From Methanomassiliicoccaceae archaeon (lineage in GTDB: Archaea; Thermoplasmatota; Thermoplasmata; Methanomassiliicoccales; Methanomethylophilaceae), in contig JAEEKU010000058.1 of the NCBI GenBank assembly GCA_016282555.1, positions 1-12,004 of the forward strand: a DNA stretch of 12,004 bases, written 5' to 3'. Shown here in pieces: positions 1-6,707 of the stretch; the first letter of the stretch is position 1; each line of letters starts with the position of its first letter. The notes under the pieces were generated by a model. The model worked only from the letters and a program-made list of their open reading frames with translations, did not search any database and was not told the origin of the DNA. Both the position numbers and the translations under genes were made by a program.

Positions 1-2311
1 CCGTAATCTTTCCGAGCCGCTTCTCCGTTTCGGACAGGCATTTCTCAATATCATATTCCGAAGATCTGAATTTTTTAATCAGCCCGTATGCCGTTTCGTC
101 CGCTTCGTCCAGAAAAGCCGAGGGATCTTTTCCCCCGGGATCCAGGCATTCCCTCACGGAATCGCGGAAAGAGGGGATGCTTCCGTTGCGGATGCGCGTA
201 AGCGAATAAACGCACTCGTCCAGCTTTTCGCCTTCCGGATTCCTTCCCAGAACATGGATCCCGTCCCTGACCAGGGAGTCTTTCACATCCATTATGTAAT
301 CGTGGATCTCCGGAAGATGATCTCCGATTTCGTCATCGGAAAAACCCAGATCCCTGGAAAGCGAAACGGAGCGGCAGAGTTCCCTGATCCGTTCCAGAAC
401 GGAGGCTTTGCGATCCGCAGGACCGGAAGGATCGAGTCCGAAATACTCCTGAAGGGCGGCGTCTATCTCGCCCAGCTCGTCATAGGCTCCGGAACGCGTC
501 ATCAGAGGACACATGTGCCCTATAAGAACCGCCTCGGAACGCCGCTTGGCCTGAATCCCCTCTCCCGGATCGTCGATCAGATACGGATATATGTTCGCCA
601 GCCCGTCCTGCACGTAACTGGGACAGCATTTGGACGAAAGCCCGGCGCTTCTTCCCGGAAGCCATTCGAGAGTGCCGTGCGTGCCCATGTGAATAACCGC
701 ATCCGCGCCGAAATCTTCGCTGAGCCAGCGGTAGAAAGCGAGATACTGGTGGGGAGGATACAGCTCGGGATCGTGGCACATTCTGTCGGCCTGATCCGGC
801 CACGATCTCACGGGCTGGACCGTAACGAGGATGTTTCCGAAAACGATGCCGGGAATGACGGCCCTGCCCCTCGCGGTCATTATCTCCCCCATAGGCTTTC
901 CCCAGCATTCCTCCGTCTTTTCGCGGCTGTATTCGGATAAAGAACCGTAATAGCGCGAATACTCCCCGGGAGACACGAGCCCCGGGGCGTTCTTTTCTAT
1001 CTCCCCGTCAGACATATTCTCCGGATCGTTCGTGACCCCGGCCATAAGCATATCCGCCAGCGAGCGCCCGGTTTCCGGAACGTCTTCCGCCGTATACCCG
1101 GCGTTTTTCAAAGCTTTCAGAAGGCAGGCCGCGCTCTCCGTTCCGTCCAGTCCCGCCGCGCTGCCTATGGTTCCCTTTCCCCCGTACTGATACAGGATAA
1201 TGGCGATTTTCCTGTCTTCCGGCGGTTTCATACCCAGCCTGACCCAGCGGGAAACCGTTTTCGTCAGATTCTCTATCCTGTCGCGCAGAGGATAATTGAT
1301 CTTTCCCTTCCCGGGAAGATCCAGCACTTCGGATACCGGAACCGTTATGATCTGGCCGTCCATCTCGGCCCATGCCGTCTGGGTAGTAAACCTCGTCTTG
1401 TCTCCGGAGACGTTTTTCTCCTGATAATCGGAATACTTTCCCGATATCATGACGGCCTGAAATACCGGGACTCCGGTCAGCGTATGATAGAAATTGTCTT
1501 CCTCCCGGATATTCACTCCCCCGGAGGCCCCGGAGCCGGCCAGCTGGGAAAACGGATTCGTGGTTATGATCGCCTTCACGCGCGATCTGTCCCCGTCCGT
1601 AAAGTATTCTTTGAAAATATCCCGCATCGGTAGTTTTCCCTCCCTGCTTCCGGAGTTGAAAAATACGGGAATTGTCTCCATGCCGGCCGATTCCAGACTG
1701 CGGATCAGCGTGTCTATGTGCTCCAGATTATCGTAGATCCAGTACGATCCGGTTATGAGCACGCCGACCGCCGGCTTATCCGGATCCATCCGCCGGAAAT
1801 AGTCTTCCGCGGCAATATCTCTGGGAAAATCAGGATGATAGATTCCGTGCGGACGCGGCGATACCGGCTCGGGAACGGGTACGTCCATTCCTTTCCTGTT
1901 CAGAAGCCAGTATACCAGACTCTCGTCGTTTTCCTCCCCGCGGTTGCCTACGTACGCGGAGAGTCTGGCGAAATCCTCGTCGGAACCGCGGAACAGATGG
2001 CGCCGGGAATTGCGGACTCCGGAATCAGAGGAGTGCACGTAGACGTATCCTTCCGACTTTTCCAGACAGCGTGAGAATTTTTCCATCTTCGAAAAGCGAT
2101 CCGGATCGTTTCTGCATCTTACGATGACCAGATCCGCCTCTTCCGCGCGGCTGCACATCTCTTTGAACAGCAGGGGATCCGACTCGGTATCGCCGGCATC
2201 GTAACAATCGATCGCAATGCCGACATTTTCTTTCTCCGAAACCGTTTTCACGGTTTTTTTCATCGATTCCGAATCTGAAATACCGATGATCACGCTGACT
2301 ATCCTGAACAT
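1..2311 (-). CDS. cobN: CobN-type cobaltochelatase large subunit, N-terminal part (runs off left edge)
   Basis: An open frame of 770 codons runs without a stop from the ATG at 2311 to the window edge. I checked that the start, the methionine at 1015, the MGTHGTLEWLPG motif (from 688) and the last codons share one frame. That motif, at about residues 542-553, is a hallmark of the CobN/magnesium-chelatase H family, whose large subunit binds the tetrapyrrole while an AAA+ partner pair drives metal insertion. The likely role is cobalt insertion into the corrin ring in the cytoplasm. Family members are usually about 1,200-1,300 residues, so about 40% is outside the window. No ChlI/ChlD- or CobS/CobT-type chelatase ATPase gene is visible here. 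The start has no Shine-Dalgarno sequence but has a TATA-like box about 27 nt upstream, suggesting a leaderless message. The first ~200 residues show no motif I recognise. Specificity for cobalt rather than magnesium is inferred from the nearby cobamide genes. Confidence 0.88.
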   Translation of the reverse strand, partial: MFRIVSVIIGISDSESMKKTVKTVSEKENVGIAIDCYDAGDTESDPLLFKEMCSRAEEADLVIVRCRNDPDRFSKMEKFSRCLEKSEGYVYVHSSDSGVRNSRRHLFRGSDEDFARLSAYVGNRGEENDESLVYWLLNRKGMDVPVPEPVSPRPHGIYHPDFPRDIAAEDYFRRMDPDKPAVGVLITGSYWIYDNLEHIDTLIRSLESAGMETIPVFFNSGSREGKLPMRDIFKEYFTDGDRSRVKAIITTNPFSQLAGSGASGGVNIREEDNFYHTLTGVPVFQAVMISGKYSDYQEKNVSGDKTRFTTQTAWAEMDGQIITVPVSEVLDLPGKGKINYPLRDRIENLTKTVSRWVRLGMKPPEDRKIAIILYQYGGKGTIGSAAGLDGTESAACLLKALKNAGYTAEDVPETGRSLADMLMAGVTNDPENMSDGEIEKNAPGLVSPGEYSRYYGSLSEYSREKTEECWGKPMGEIMTARGRAVIPGIVFGNILVTVQPVRSWPDQADRMCHDPELYPPHQYLAFYRWLSEDFGADAVIHMGTHGTLEWLPGRSAGLSSKCCPSYVQDGLANIYPYLIDDPGEGIQAKRRSEAVLIGHMCPLMTRSGAYDELGEIDAALQEYFGLDPSGPADRKASVLERIRELCRSVSLSRDLGFSDDEIGDHLPEIHDYIMDVKDSLVRDGIHVLGRNPEGEKLDECVYSLTRIRNGSIPSFRDSVRECLDPGGKDPSAFLDEADETAYGLIKKFRSSEYDIEKCLSETEKRLGKIT

Positions 2312-2337
2312 CCGGAGGGGTAATCACCGGACTGATG

Positions 2338-2344
2338 ATTAATA
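2338..2344 (-). promoter_or_regulatory. TATA-like box of cobN
   Basis: On the minus strand the motif TATTAAT lies about 27-33 nt before the cobN ATG. This is the distance expected for an archaeal TATA box when transcription starts at or next to the start codon. No ribosome-binding site is present, which fits a leaderless transcript. The call is by eye. Confidence 0.45.
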
Positions 2345-2402
2345 CTGCGGCCGTTTTTATGATAATTGTAACTTTCTGGATACTCAGATAACGCATCCAA
2401 CG

Positions 2403-2415
2403 AAAATAGTAATAT
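2403..2415 (+). promoter_or_regulatory. TATA-like box of the rpe-fen1 pair
   Basis: An A/T run (AAAATAGTAATAT) in otherwise mixed sequence is centred about 28-30 nt before the rpe ATG at 2439. There is no Shine-Dalgarno sequence between it and the ATG, so a leaderless start is likely. It is divergent from the cobN promoter within a 127-bp intergenic region that holds nothing else recognisable. Confidence 0.45.
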
Positions 2416-2438
2416 CTTCCCAGCCATACGCCCAGAAC

Positions 2439-3092
2439 ATGACCAAGATCTCGCCTTCCATCCTGTCGGCTGATTTTTCAGCTCTGGACAGGGAATTCGC
2501 CCGTATGGAGGATGCAGGCGCGGACTGGGCTCATCTGGATATTATGGACGGAGCGTTCGTCCGCAACATTACATTCGGCGCTCCCGTCATCAGATCGATC
2601 AGAAAATGCACCGATCTGTTTTTCGACGCGCATCTTATGATACGGGATCCCGTGAGATACGTGGATGATTTCGCGGATGCCGGATGCGACATGATCACCG
2701 TCCACTGCGAAACGGAAAACCCCTGGGAAGCCATCGACAGAGCGAAGGAAAGGGGAATTAAAACGGGAATATCCCTGAATCCCGGAACTCCCTCTTCGAT
2801 GGTGGAGGAATTCGTGCCGCGGGTGGATCTGGTTCTGGTGATGACCGTGAATCCCGGCTTCGGAGGACAGAGTTTTATCGGGGAATGCGTCCCGAAAATC
2901 TCCGAAATCAGAAAATTCGCTTCCGGATGCAATGCCGGACTGGAAATTTCGGTAGACGGCGGAATCAACAGCGTTACCGGAAAGATCTGCACCGACGCCG
3001 GAGCTACCGTGCTGGTCGCAGGCTCGTCTCTGTTCGGATCCGACATGAAAAAACTGATCGGCGAATGGAAACGGTTCGGACCGACGCTCTGA
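2439..3092 (+). CDS. rpe: Ribulose-phosphate 3-epimerase
   Basis: This 217-residue protein matches the usual length of ribulose-phosphate 3-epimerase, a cytosolic TIM-barrel enzyme that interconverts D-ribulose 5-phosphate and D-xylulose 5-phosphate. Visible family features are SPSILSADF at residues 5-13 (substrate-binding Ser7), HLDIMDG at 32-38 (metal ligands His32 and Asp34, Asp34 also catalytic), DAHLM at 63-67 (metal ligand His65), the phosphate loop NPGFGGQSF at 138-146, and ISVDGGI at 170-176 with the second catalytic Asp173. All catalytic residues are present, so it should be active. It probably feeds pentose phosphates to nucleotide and aromatic precursor synthesis. It is the first gene of a two-gene unit with fen1, 9 nt downstream. 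The start agrees with the family N-terminus and with the TATA spacing. Confidence 0.93.
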   Translation: MTKISPSILSADFSALDREFARMEDAGADWAHLDIMDGAFVRNITFGAPVIRSIRKCTDLFFDAHLMIRDPVRYVDDFADAGCDMITVHCETENPWEAIDRAKERGIKTGISLNPGTPSSMVEEFVPRVDLVLVMTVNPGFGGQSFIGECVPKISEIRKFASGCNAGLEISVDGGINSVTGKICTDAGATVLVAGSSLFGSDMKKLIGEWKRFGPTL

Positions 3093-3101
3093 GGCGATCT
3101 C

Positions 3102-4130
3102 ATGGGAGTTAACCTTTCACCGGTTGTTTCGGCCGAAGAGATAAGTCTGGAATCCCTGCGCGGAAAAAAGATAGCGGTGGATGCGTACAATACGATCTTC
3201 CAGTTCCTCTCCATAATCAGACAGCCGGACGGAAAACCGCTCTGCGACTCCGAGGGAAACGTCACATCCCATCTTTCCGGGCTCCTTTACCGGACCGCGA
3301 ACCTTATCGAGGCCGGGATCGAGCCCGTTTTCGTATTCGACGGCAAACCCAGCGAAATGAAAGCGGAAACGATCAGCGGAAGAATCGAGCGCAGGCTGAA
3401 AGCGGAAACGGAATACGAGAAGGCTCTCGCCGAAGGGGATCTGGAAAAAGCGTTCTCCAAAGCCCAGCAGACCTCCAGGATAACCCCTGAGATTCTGGAA
3501 AGTTCCAAAAAACTTCTGGATCTTCTCGGAATTCCCGTAGTGCAGGCGCCCAGCGACGGAGAAGCCCAAGCTGCGTACATGTGTTCCCGGGGATCGGTTT
3601 ACGCCGCGGCGTCCCAGGATTACGATTCCATCCTCTTCGGGGCGCCCCTTCTCGTAAGGAACCTCACCATCACCGGAAGGCGCAAAGTTCCCGGAAAAAA
3701 CGTCTACAGAGACGTGAAAACCGAAATGATCGATACTGCAAAAGTTCTTGAAAGCCTGTCCGTCAGCAGGGAACAGCTGGTCGACGTCTGCATTCTGATG
3801 GGAACCGATTTCAATCACGGAATCGACGGTTACGGACCCAAGAAAGGACTGAAACTCATTCAGAAGTACGGCAATCTCGAAACCGCTCTCCCCGCGATCG
3901 GCAAGGAAATCCCCGAACTGCAGGACGTGCGCGATATTTTCCTCAGCGGACCCAGGACCGACGATTACAGCATCGAAGCGAAACCCGCCGACAAAGAAGC
4001 CGCGTCGGACATGCTGGCCGGATACGAGTTTTCGCCGGATAAGGTCAGATCCGTTCTAACGAAAATAGAAGCTGCCAGAAAAACCGAATCCGACAGAAGA
4101 AAACAAAGATCCCTGGACAGCTGGATGTAA
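3102..4130 (+). CDS. fen: Flap endonuclease 1 (FEN-1)
   Basis: This 342-residue protein is the size of archaeal FEN-1, the structure-specific nuclease that removes 5' flaps during Okazaki-fragment maturation and repair. The N-terminus (MGVNLSPVV, then EEISLESLRGK) is the family start. Expected acidic metal ligands are visible: Asp27 (VDAYN), Asp80 (FDGKP), Asp152 and Glu154 (PSDGEAQAA), Asp173 and Asp175 (SQDYDS), and Asp236 (MGTDF). These are followed by a helix-hairpin-helix-like segment (DGYGPKKGLKLI) that grips DNA. Position 152 is Asp where FEN-1 normally has Glu. The last residues, QRSLDSWM (335-342), form a PCNA-interacting PIP box, with Met in place of the usual aromatic final residue. 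Translation may be coupled to rpe, 9 nt upstream. The transcript faces the SPFH gene and ends near the hairpin at 4138-4157. Confidence 0.94.
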   Translation: MGVNLSPVVSAEEISLESLRGKKIAVDAYNTIFQFLSIIRQPDGKPLCDSEGNVTSHLSGLLYRTANLIEAGIEPVFVFDGKPSEMKAETISGRIERRLKAETEYEKALAEGDLEKAFSKAQQTSRITPEILESSKKLLDLLGIPVVQAPSDGEAQAAYMCSRGSVYAAASQDYDSILFGAPLLVRNLTITGRRKVPGKNVYRDVKTEMIDTAKVLESLSVSREQLVDVCILMGTDFNHGIDGYGPKKGLKLIQKYGNLETALPAIGKEIPELQDVRDIFLSGPRTDDYSIEAKPADKEAASDMLAGYEFSPDKVRSVLTKIEAARKTESDRRKQRSLDSWM

Positions 4131-4137
4131 ATAAAAA

Positions 4138-4157
4138 GGAGCGGGATTCCCCGCCCC
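4138..4157. terminator. Hairpin between convergent genes
   Basis: The stem GCGGG (4141-4145) pairs with CCCGC (4150-4154) around a 4-base ATTC loop. GG/CC can extend it outward past one A-C mismatch. Read on the minus strand, the hairpin is followed by a T run (CTTTTTAT), which suits termination of the SPFH transcript. On the plus strand it follows the fen1 stop but has only a weak T tract. It probably separates the two convergent units. Archaeal termination depends mainly on T runs, so the role of the stem is uncertain. Confidence 0.45.
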
Positions 4158-4161
4158 GGTT

Positions 4162-5136
4162 TCACACTACTTTCACCGTAGCCGTCCCGCCTTCCGACAG
4201 GACCACCTGTATTCCGTCGATGTCCTTCAGAGTCTGATACAGAACATATTTCAGATAAGCGTCGTCGCTGTCGAAGGATTCGCGGACTTTGTCGACCGCG
4301 GCCTTGCTGGCTTCCGCTTCTACCTGGATACGCTCCAGATCGATCTGGGCCTTTTCGAGCTGCTGCTGGGCGATGAGCTTCTGCTCGACCGCGTTGCTCA
4401 TTGCCTGCGGGATACGCATCTCGCGGATGATGACTTTGTCGACGGCGATGCACCCTTTGCATCTCTCCGTGATCTGGCTGATCAGATTTCCGGTTATGGC
4501 GGCCTCCACGTCCGATCTCTTGTCGGAGATTATCTCGAGGGCGGTGTAGTTGACGCAGGTCAGTCTGGGAACCGATCTGACTTCCTGATGGAGGATGGTG
4601 ATCTTCCAGTCCTCCCCGTATTCCAGCCTGAGAGTCTTCACCATCTCGACCGGAATATGGAACGTTACCGCCAGATCCATATCCACCACCAGACTGTCTT
4701 TGGTCAGGACCGTAATGCCCCCAACGGTGTCGATGTCGCCGTCGTATCCGATGTACTCCACGGTCTGCGTGTTGAAACGTATGTAGTCGATGGAAGCGAA
4801 AGCGAAGCGGGGATCGAAATGCCAGCCCTCGTCGATTATCTCTCCGATGTTTCCGGACGGGGAATTGACGACGACCCCTTTTTCTCCCGCGTCGACTGCC
4901 ACCGTGGAAATAAGTCCCAGGAAGACGACCGCCATCAGCGCGATTATTCCCAGCGTTATAGACGACGACCCGGTTCCGTATTCCCTGCGGGACAGCACCC
5001 CGGCGACGATGCTGGCGATGGCGAGAACCGCCCCGAATATGAACGCGAACGTTCCCAGAAACGGGCTGGAGATTACCATCACGACGGCGGCGAGACCGGC
5101 CGCGATGCTTATTATGCGTACAGATTCCATTTTCAT
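4162..5136 (-). CDS. SPFH/prohibitin-domain membrane protein with three N-terminal membrane segments
   Basis: Using the ATG at 5136 the product is 324 residues. Three hydrophobic segments lie near residues 6-24, 29-49 and 60-81. They are followed by an SPFH (stomatin/prohibitin/flotillin/HflK-C) domain at roughly 83-240, beginning with AGEKGVVVNSPSG and DEGWHF, which match the family pattern of a 'GE.GVV' strand and 'PG.HF' turn. A charged, glutamine- and alanine-rich helix (about 250-285) suggests the usual coiled coil used for oligomerisation. Relatives scaffold membrane microdomains or regulate membrane proteases; no specific partner can be named. The start at 5136 is preferred to the upstream ATG at 5157, which would overlap the citrate synthase gene, because GAGGT (5141-5145) lies just before it; the ATG at 5130 is also possible. 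It is probably co-transcribed with citrate synthase. Confidence 0.82.
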   Translation of the reverse strand: MKMESVRIISIAAGLAAVVMVISSPFLGTFAFIFGAVLAIASIVAGVLSRREYGTGSSSITLGIIALMAVVFLGLISTVAVDAGEKGVVVNSPSGNIGEIIDEGWHFDPRFAFASIDYIRFNTQTVEYIGYDGDIDTVGGITVLTKDSLVVDMDLAVTFHIPVEMVKTLRLEYGEDWKITILHQEVRSVPRLTCVNYTALEIISDKRSDVEAAITGNLISQITERCKGCIAVDKVIIREMRIPQAMSNAVEQKLIAQQQLEKAQIDLERIQVEAEASKAAVDKVRESFDSDDAYLKYVLYQTLKDIDGIQVVLSEGGTATVKVV

Positions 5137-5140
5137 CAAA

Positions 5141-5145
5141 ACCTC
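5141..5145 (-). promoter_or_regulatory. Shine-Dalgarno sequence of the SPFH gene
   Basis: GAGGT on the minus strand lies 4 nt before the ATG at 5136 and 10 nt before the ATG at 5130, and downstream of the ATG at 5157. It sits at the end of the citrate synthase gene and argues against the longest possible start. Confidence 0.6.
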
Positions 5146-5147
5146 TT

Positions 5148-6542
5148 TCAGCTCCATCCTCCGAAACCGCAGTAGCCGCCGTCCCCGGCGTTCTGTCCGC
5201 TGCGCTCTCCGGATGGTATGTATTCTCTTTCCTCAGCGATGCTGACGTATTTCGGACGTATTATCTTTCCCGACGACACGAGCTCTTCGATCCTGTGGGC
5301 ACTCCATCCTACGACTCTGGCGATGGCGAACATAGGGGTGAAGAGCTCCGACGGTATCTCCAGCATGTTGTACAGGAATCCGCTGTAAAGATCCACGTTG
5401 GCGCAGATATGGGTCGCGCTCTGGCGTCTGGAACGTATAATGTCCGGGGCAAGCTCCTCGATGGATTCGAAAAGCCTCATGTCTTTCTCCCTTCCTTTCT
5501 CCTTCGCGAGAGATTCGGCGTATTTCCTGAGGATGATCGCTCTCGGATCCGACAGCGTGTATACGGCATGACCCATTCCGTAGATGAGCCCCTGGCCGTC
5601 GAAAGCCTCTCCGTCGACTATTTTCTTAAGGTATGAGGAAAGTTCCTCCCTGTCGTCCGTATCTTCCACATGAGCCTTGATATCGTTCACCATATCGAGG
5701 ACTTTTATGTTCGCCCCGCCGTGCTTGGGCCCTTTCAGGGAAAGAATGGCCGCGGCGATGACGGAATACGAATCGGAACCCGAGGATGCGACGACGCGGG
5801 CGGTGAACGCGGAATTGTTCCCGCCGCCGTGCTCCATGTGAAGCGTCAGCATGATATCCAGAACTTCTTTTTCCAGCCGGGAGGCCTCCCTGTCCGGCCT
5901 CAGCATGGACATAATATTCTCCGCGATTCCCAGATCCGGATTGGGCCTGAAGATGACCAGATGCCCGTTCCTGTCGTAATGGTTGTAAGAATGATACCCA
6001 TACACGGCCAGCATAGACAGCCTGCTGATGACGGAAAGGCACTGGCGTATCACGTTTTCTAAAGAATTGTCCGAAGCCCGGTCGTCGTAAGACGAAAGAC
6101 CCAGAACGCCTCTCGCCATAGTGTTCATGATATCATGGCCGTATTCCCTGAATATCACATCTTTGACGAAGGATCCGGGCAGTTCCATATACCCCGCCAG
6201 TATCCTGCGGAATTCCTCGGTCTGCTCCGCGGAGGGCAGATTCCCGAAAAGGAGGAGATAAGCCGCTTCCTCGAACCTGAGCCCGGAATCCCCGTGCCTG
6301 TCTATTATGTCGCGGATATCATACCCCCGGTAAGACAGGTATCCTTCGCAGGACACCGATCCCTCGTCGGTGGATCTTATTCCGGAAACCCTCGATATTC
6401 TGGTTATTCCCGCCCTTACTCCGTTTCCGTCTTTGTCTCTCAGACCTTTTTTGACGTCATAAGCATCGTACAGCTCCGCAGGTATGGCAGAAGCTTTCCT
6501 GCAGTCTTCGGCACGATCGTGATAAAACTCCCCGTTATCCAT
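5148..6542 (-). CDS. gltA: Citrate synthase (citrate/2-methylcitrate synthase family)
   Basis: This 464-residue cytosolic enzyme should condense oxaloacetate with acetyl-CoA to give citrate. The active-site residues are visible: His238 in HMEHGGGNN, His274 in GPKHGGAN, and the PROSITE-type signature GMGHAVYTLSDPR (322-334) with His325 and Asp332. IARVVGWSAHRIEEL near 407-421 supplies further conserved residues. It is longer than the typical 370-430 residues. An N-terminal block (about 25-55, DVKKGLRDKDGNGV) and the overall wording resemble the long citrate synthases of Clostridia as I remember them, suggesting gene transfer. The tail is glycine-rich and ends GGYCGFGGWS. The start at 6542 is chosen because GGAGG lies 7 nt upstream; an upstream in-frame ATG at 6635 would place the promoter inside the gene. 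A 2-methylcitrate synthase activity cannot be excluded. Confidence 0.92.
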   Translation of the reverse strand: MDNGEFYHDRAEDCRKASAIPAELYDAYDVKKGLRDKDGNGVRAGITRISRVSGIRSTDEGSVSCEGYLSYRGYDIRDIIDRHGDSGLRFEEAAYLLLFGNLPSAEQTEEFRRILAGYMELPGSFVKDVIFREYGHDIMNTMARGVLGLSSYDDRASDNSLENVIRQCLSVISRLSMLAVYGYHSYNHYDRNGHLVIFRPNPDLGIAENIMSMLRPDREASRLEKEVLDIMLTLHMEHGGGNNSAFTARVVASSGSDSYSVIAAAILSLKGPKHGGANIKVLDMVNDIKAHVEDTDDREELSSYLKKIVDGEAFDGQGLIYGMGHAVYTLSDPRAIILRKYAESLAKEKGREKDMRLFESIEELAPDIIRSRRQSATHICANVDLYSGFLYNMLEIPSELFTPMFAIARVVGWSAHRIEELVSSGKIIRPKYVSIAEEREYIPSGERSGQNAGDGGYCGFGGWS

Positions 6543-6549
6543 AATCCAT

Positions 6550-6554
6550 CCTCC
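6550..6554 (-). promoter_or_regulatory. Shine-Dalgarno sequence that fixes the citrate synthase start
   Basis: GGAGG on the minus strand is followed after 7 nt by the ATG at 6542, an ideal spacing. It decides against the in-frame ATG at 6635, 93 nt further upstream. Confidence 0.75.
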
Positions 6555-6603
6555 GAGATGGAACTCATCGAATACGATGTCCCTGTTATGAATGATGAAA
6601 AAG

Positions 6604-6613
6604 TTATAAAATA
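6604..6613 (-). promoter_or_regulatory. TATA box of the citrate synthase-SPFH unit
   Basis: TATTTTATAA on the minus strand is the most A/T-rich element in the 165-bp divergent region. Transcription about 25 nt downstream would start near 6582, giving a leader of roughly 40 nt that contains the GGAGG site. This is consistent with a leadered message. Confidence 0.55.
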
Positions 6614-6676
6614 TTGTCCGAACGGTTTTGCGCAAAGCACGCAGAAACCTCGCCGGGACTCCGGTTCAGACCTACA

Positions 6677-6690
6677 GAATAAATAGATTA
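6677..6690 (+). promoter_or_regulatory. TATA box of the cobamide operon
   Basis: GAATAAATAGATTA is centred about 25 nt before the cobD ATG at 6708, with no Shine-Dalgarno sequence in between. The operon message is therefore probably leaderless at cobD. The stretch 6614-6676 between the two divergent promoters has no cobalamin riboswitch-like structure or operator repeat that I can see. Confidence 0.55.
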
Positions 6691-6707
6691 TCTGCGTTCA
6701 GAGACCG

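Noticed and set aside
254..940. 228-codon open frame on the plus strand inside the cobN region
   Set aside because: It lies opposite the long cobN frame, which carries the MGTHGTLEWLPG motif; the plus-strand product shows no family features. Other open frames between 480 and 2396 are rejected for the same reason.
2531..3265. 244-codon minus-strand open frame across rpe and the start of fen1
   Set aside because: It is antisense to two clearly conserved proteins and crosses their junction; the residues are low-complexity serine- and proline-rich shadow sequence.
3117..3818. 233-codon minus-strand open frame inside fen1
   Set aside because: Antisense to FEN-1 with all its catalytic motifs; no recognisable domain.
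6543..6635. Upstream start of citrate synthase at 6635, adding 31 residues
   Set aside because: The TATA box (6604-6613) and the GGAGG site (6550-6554) would then lie inside the gene, and the added residues do not resemble the family N-terminus.
6614..6676. Cobalamin riboswitch before the cobamide operon
   Set aside because: The stretch is too short for a B12 riboswitch fold and has no B12-box-like element. The TATA box sits downstream of it, so it would not be transcribed with cobD.
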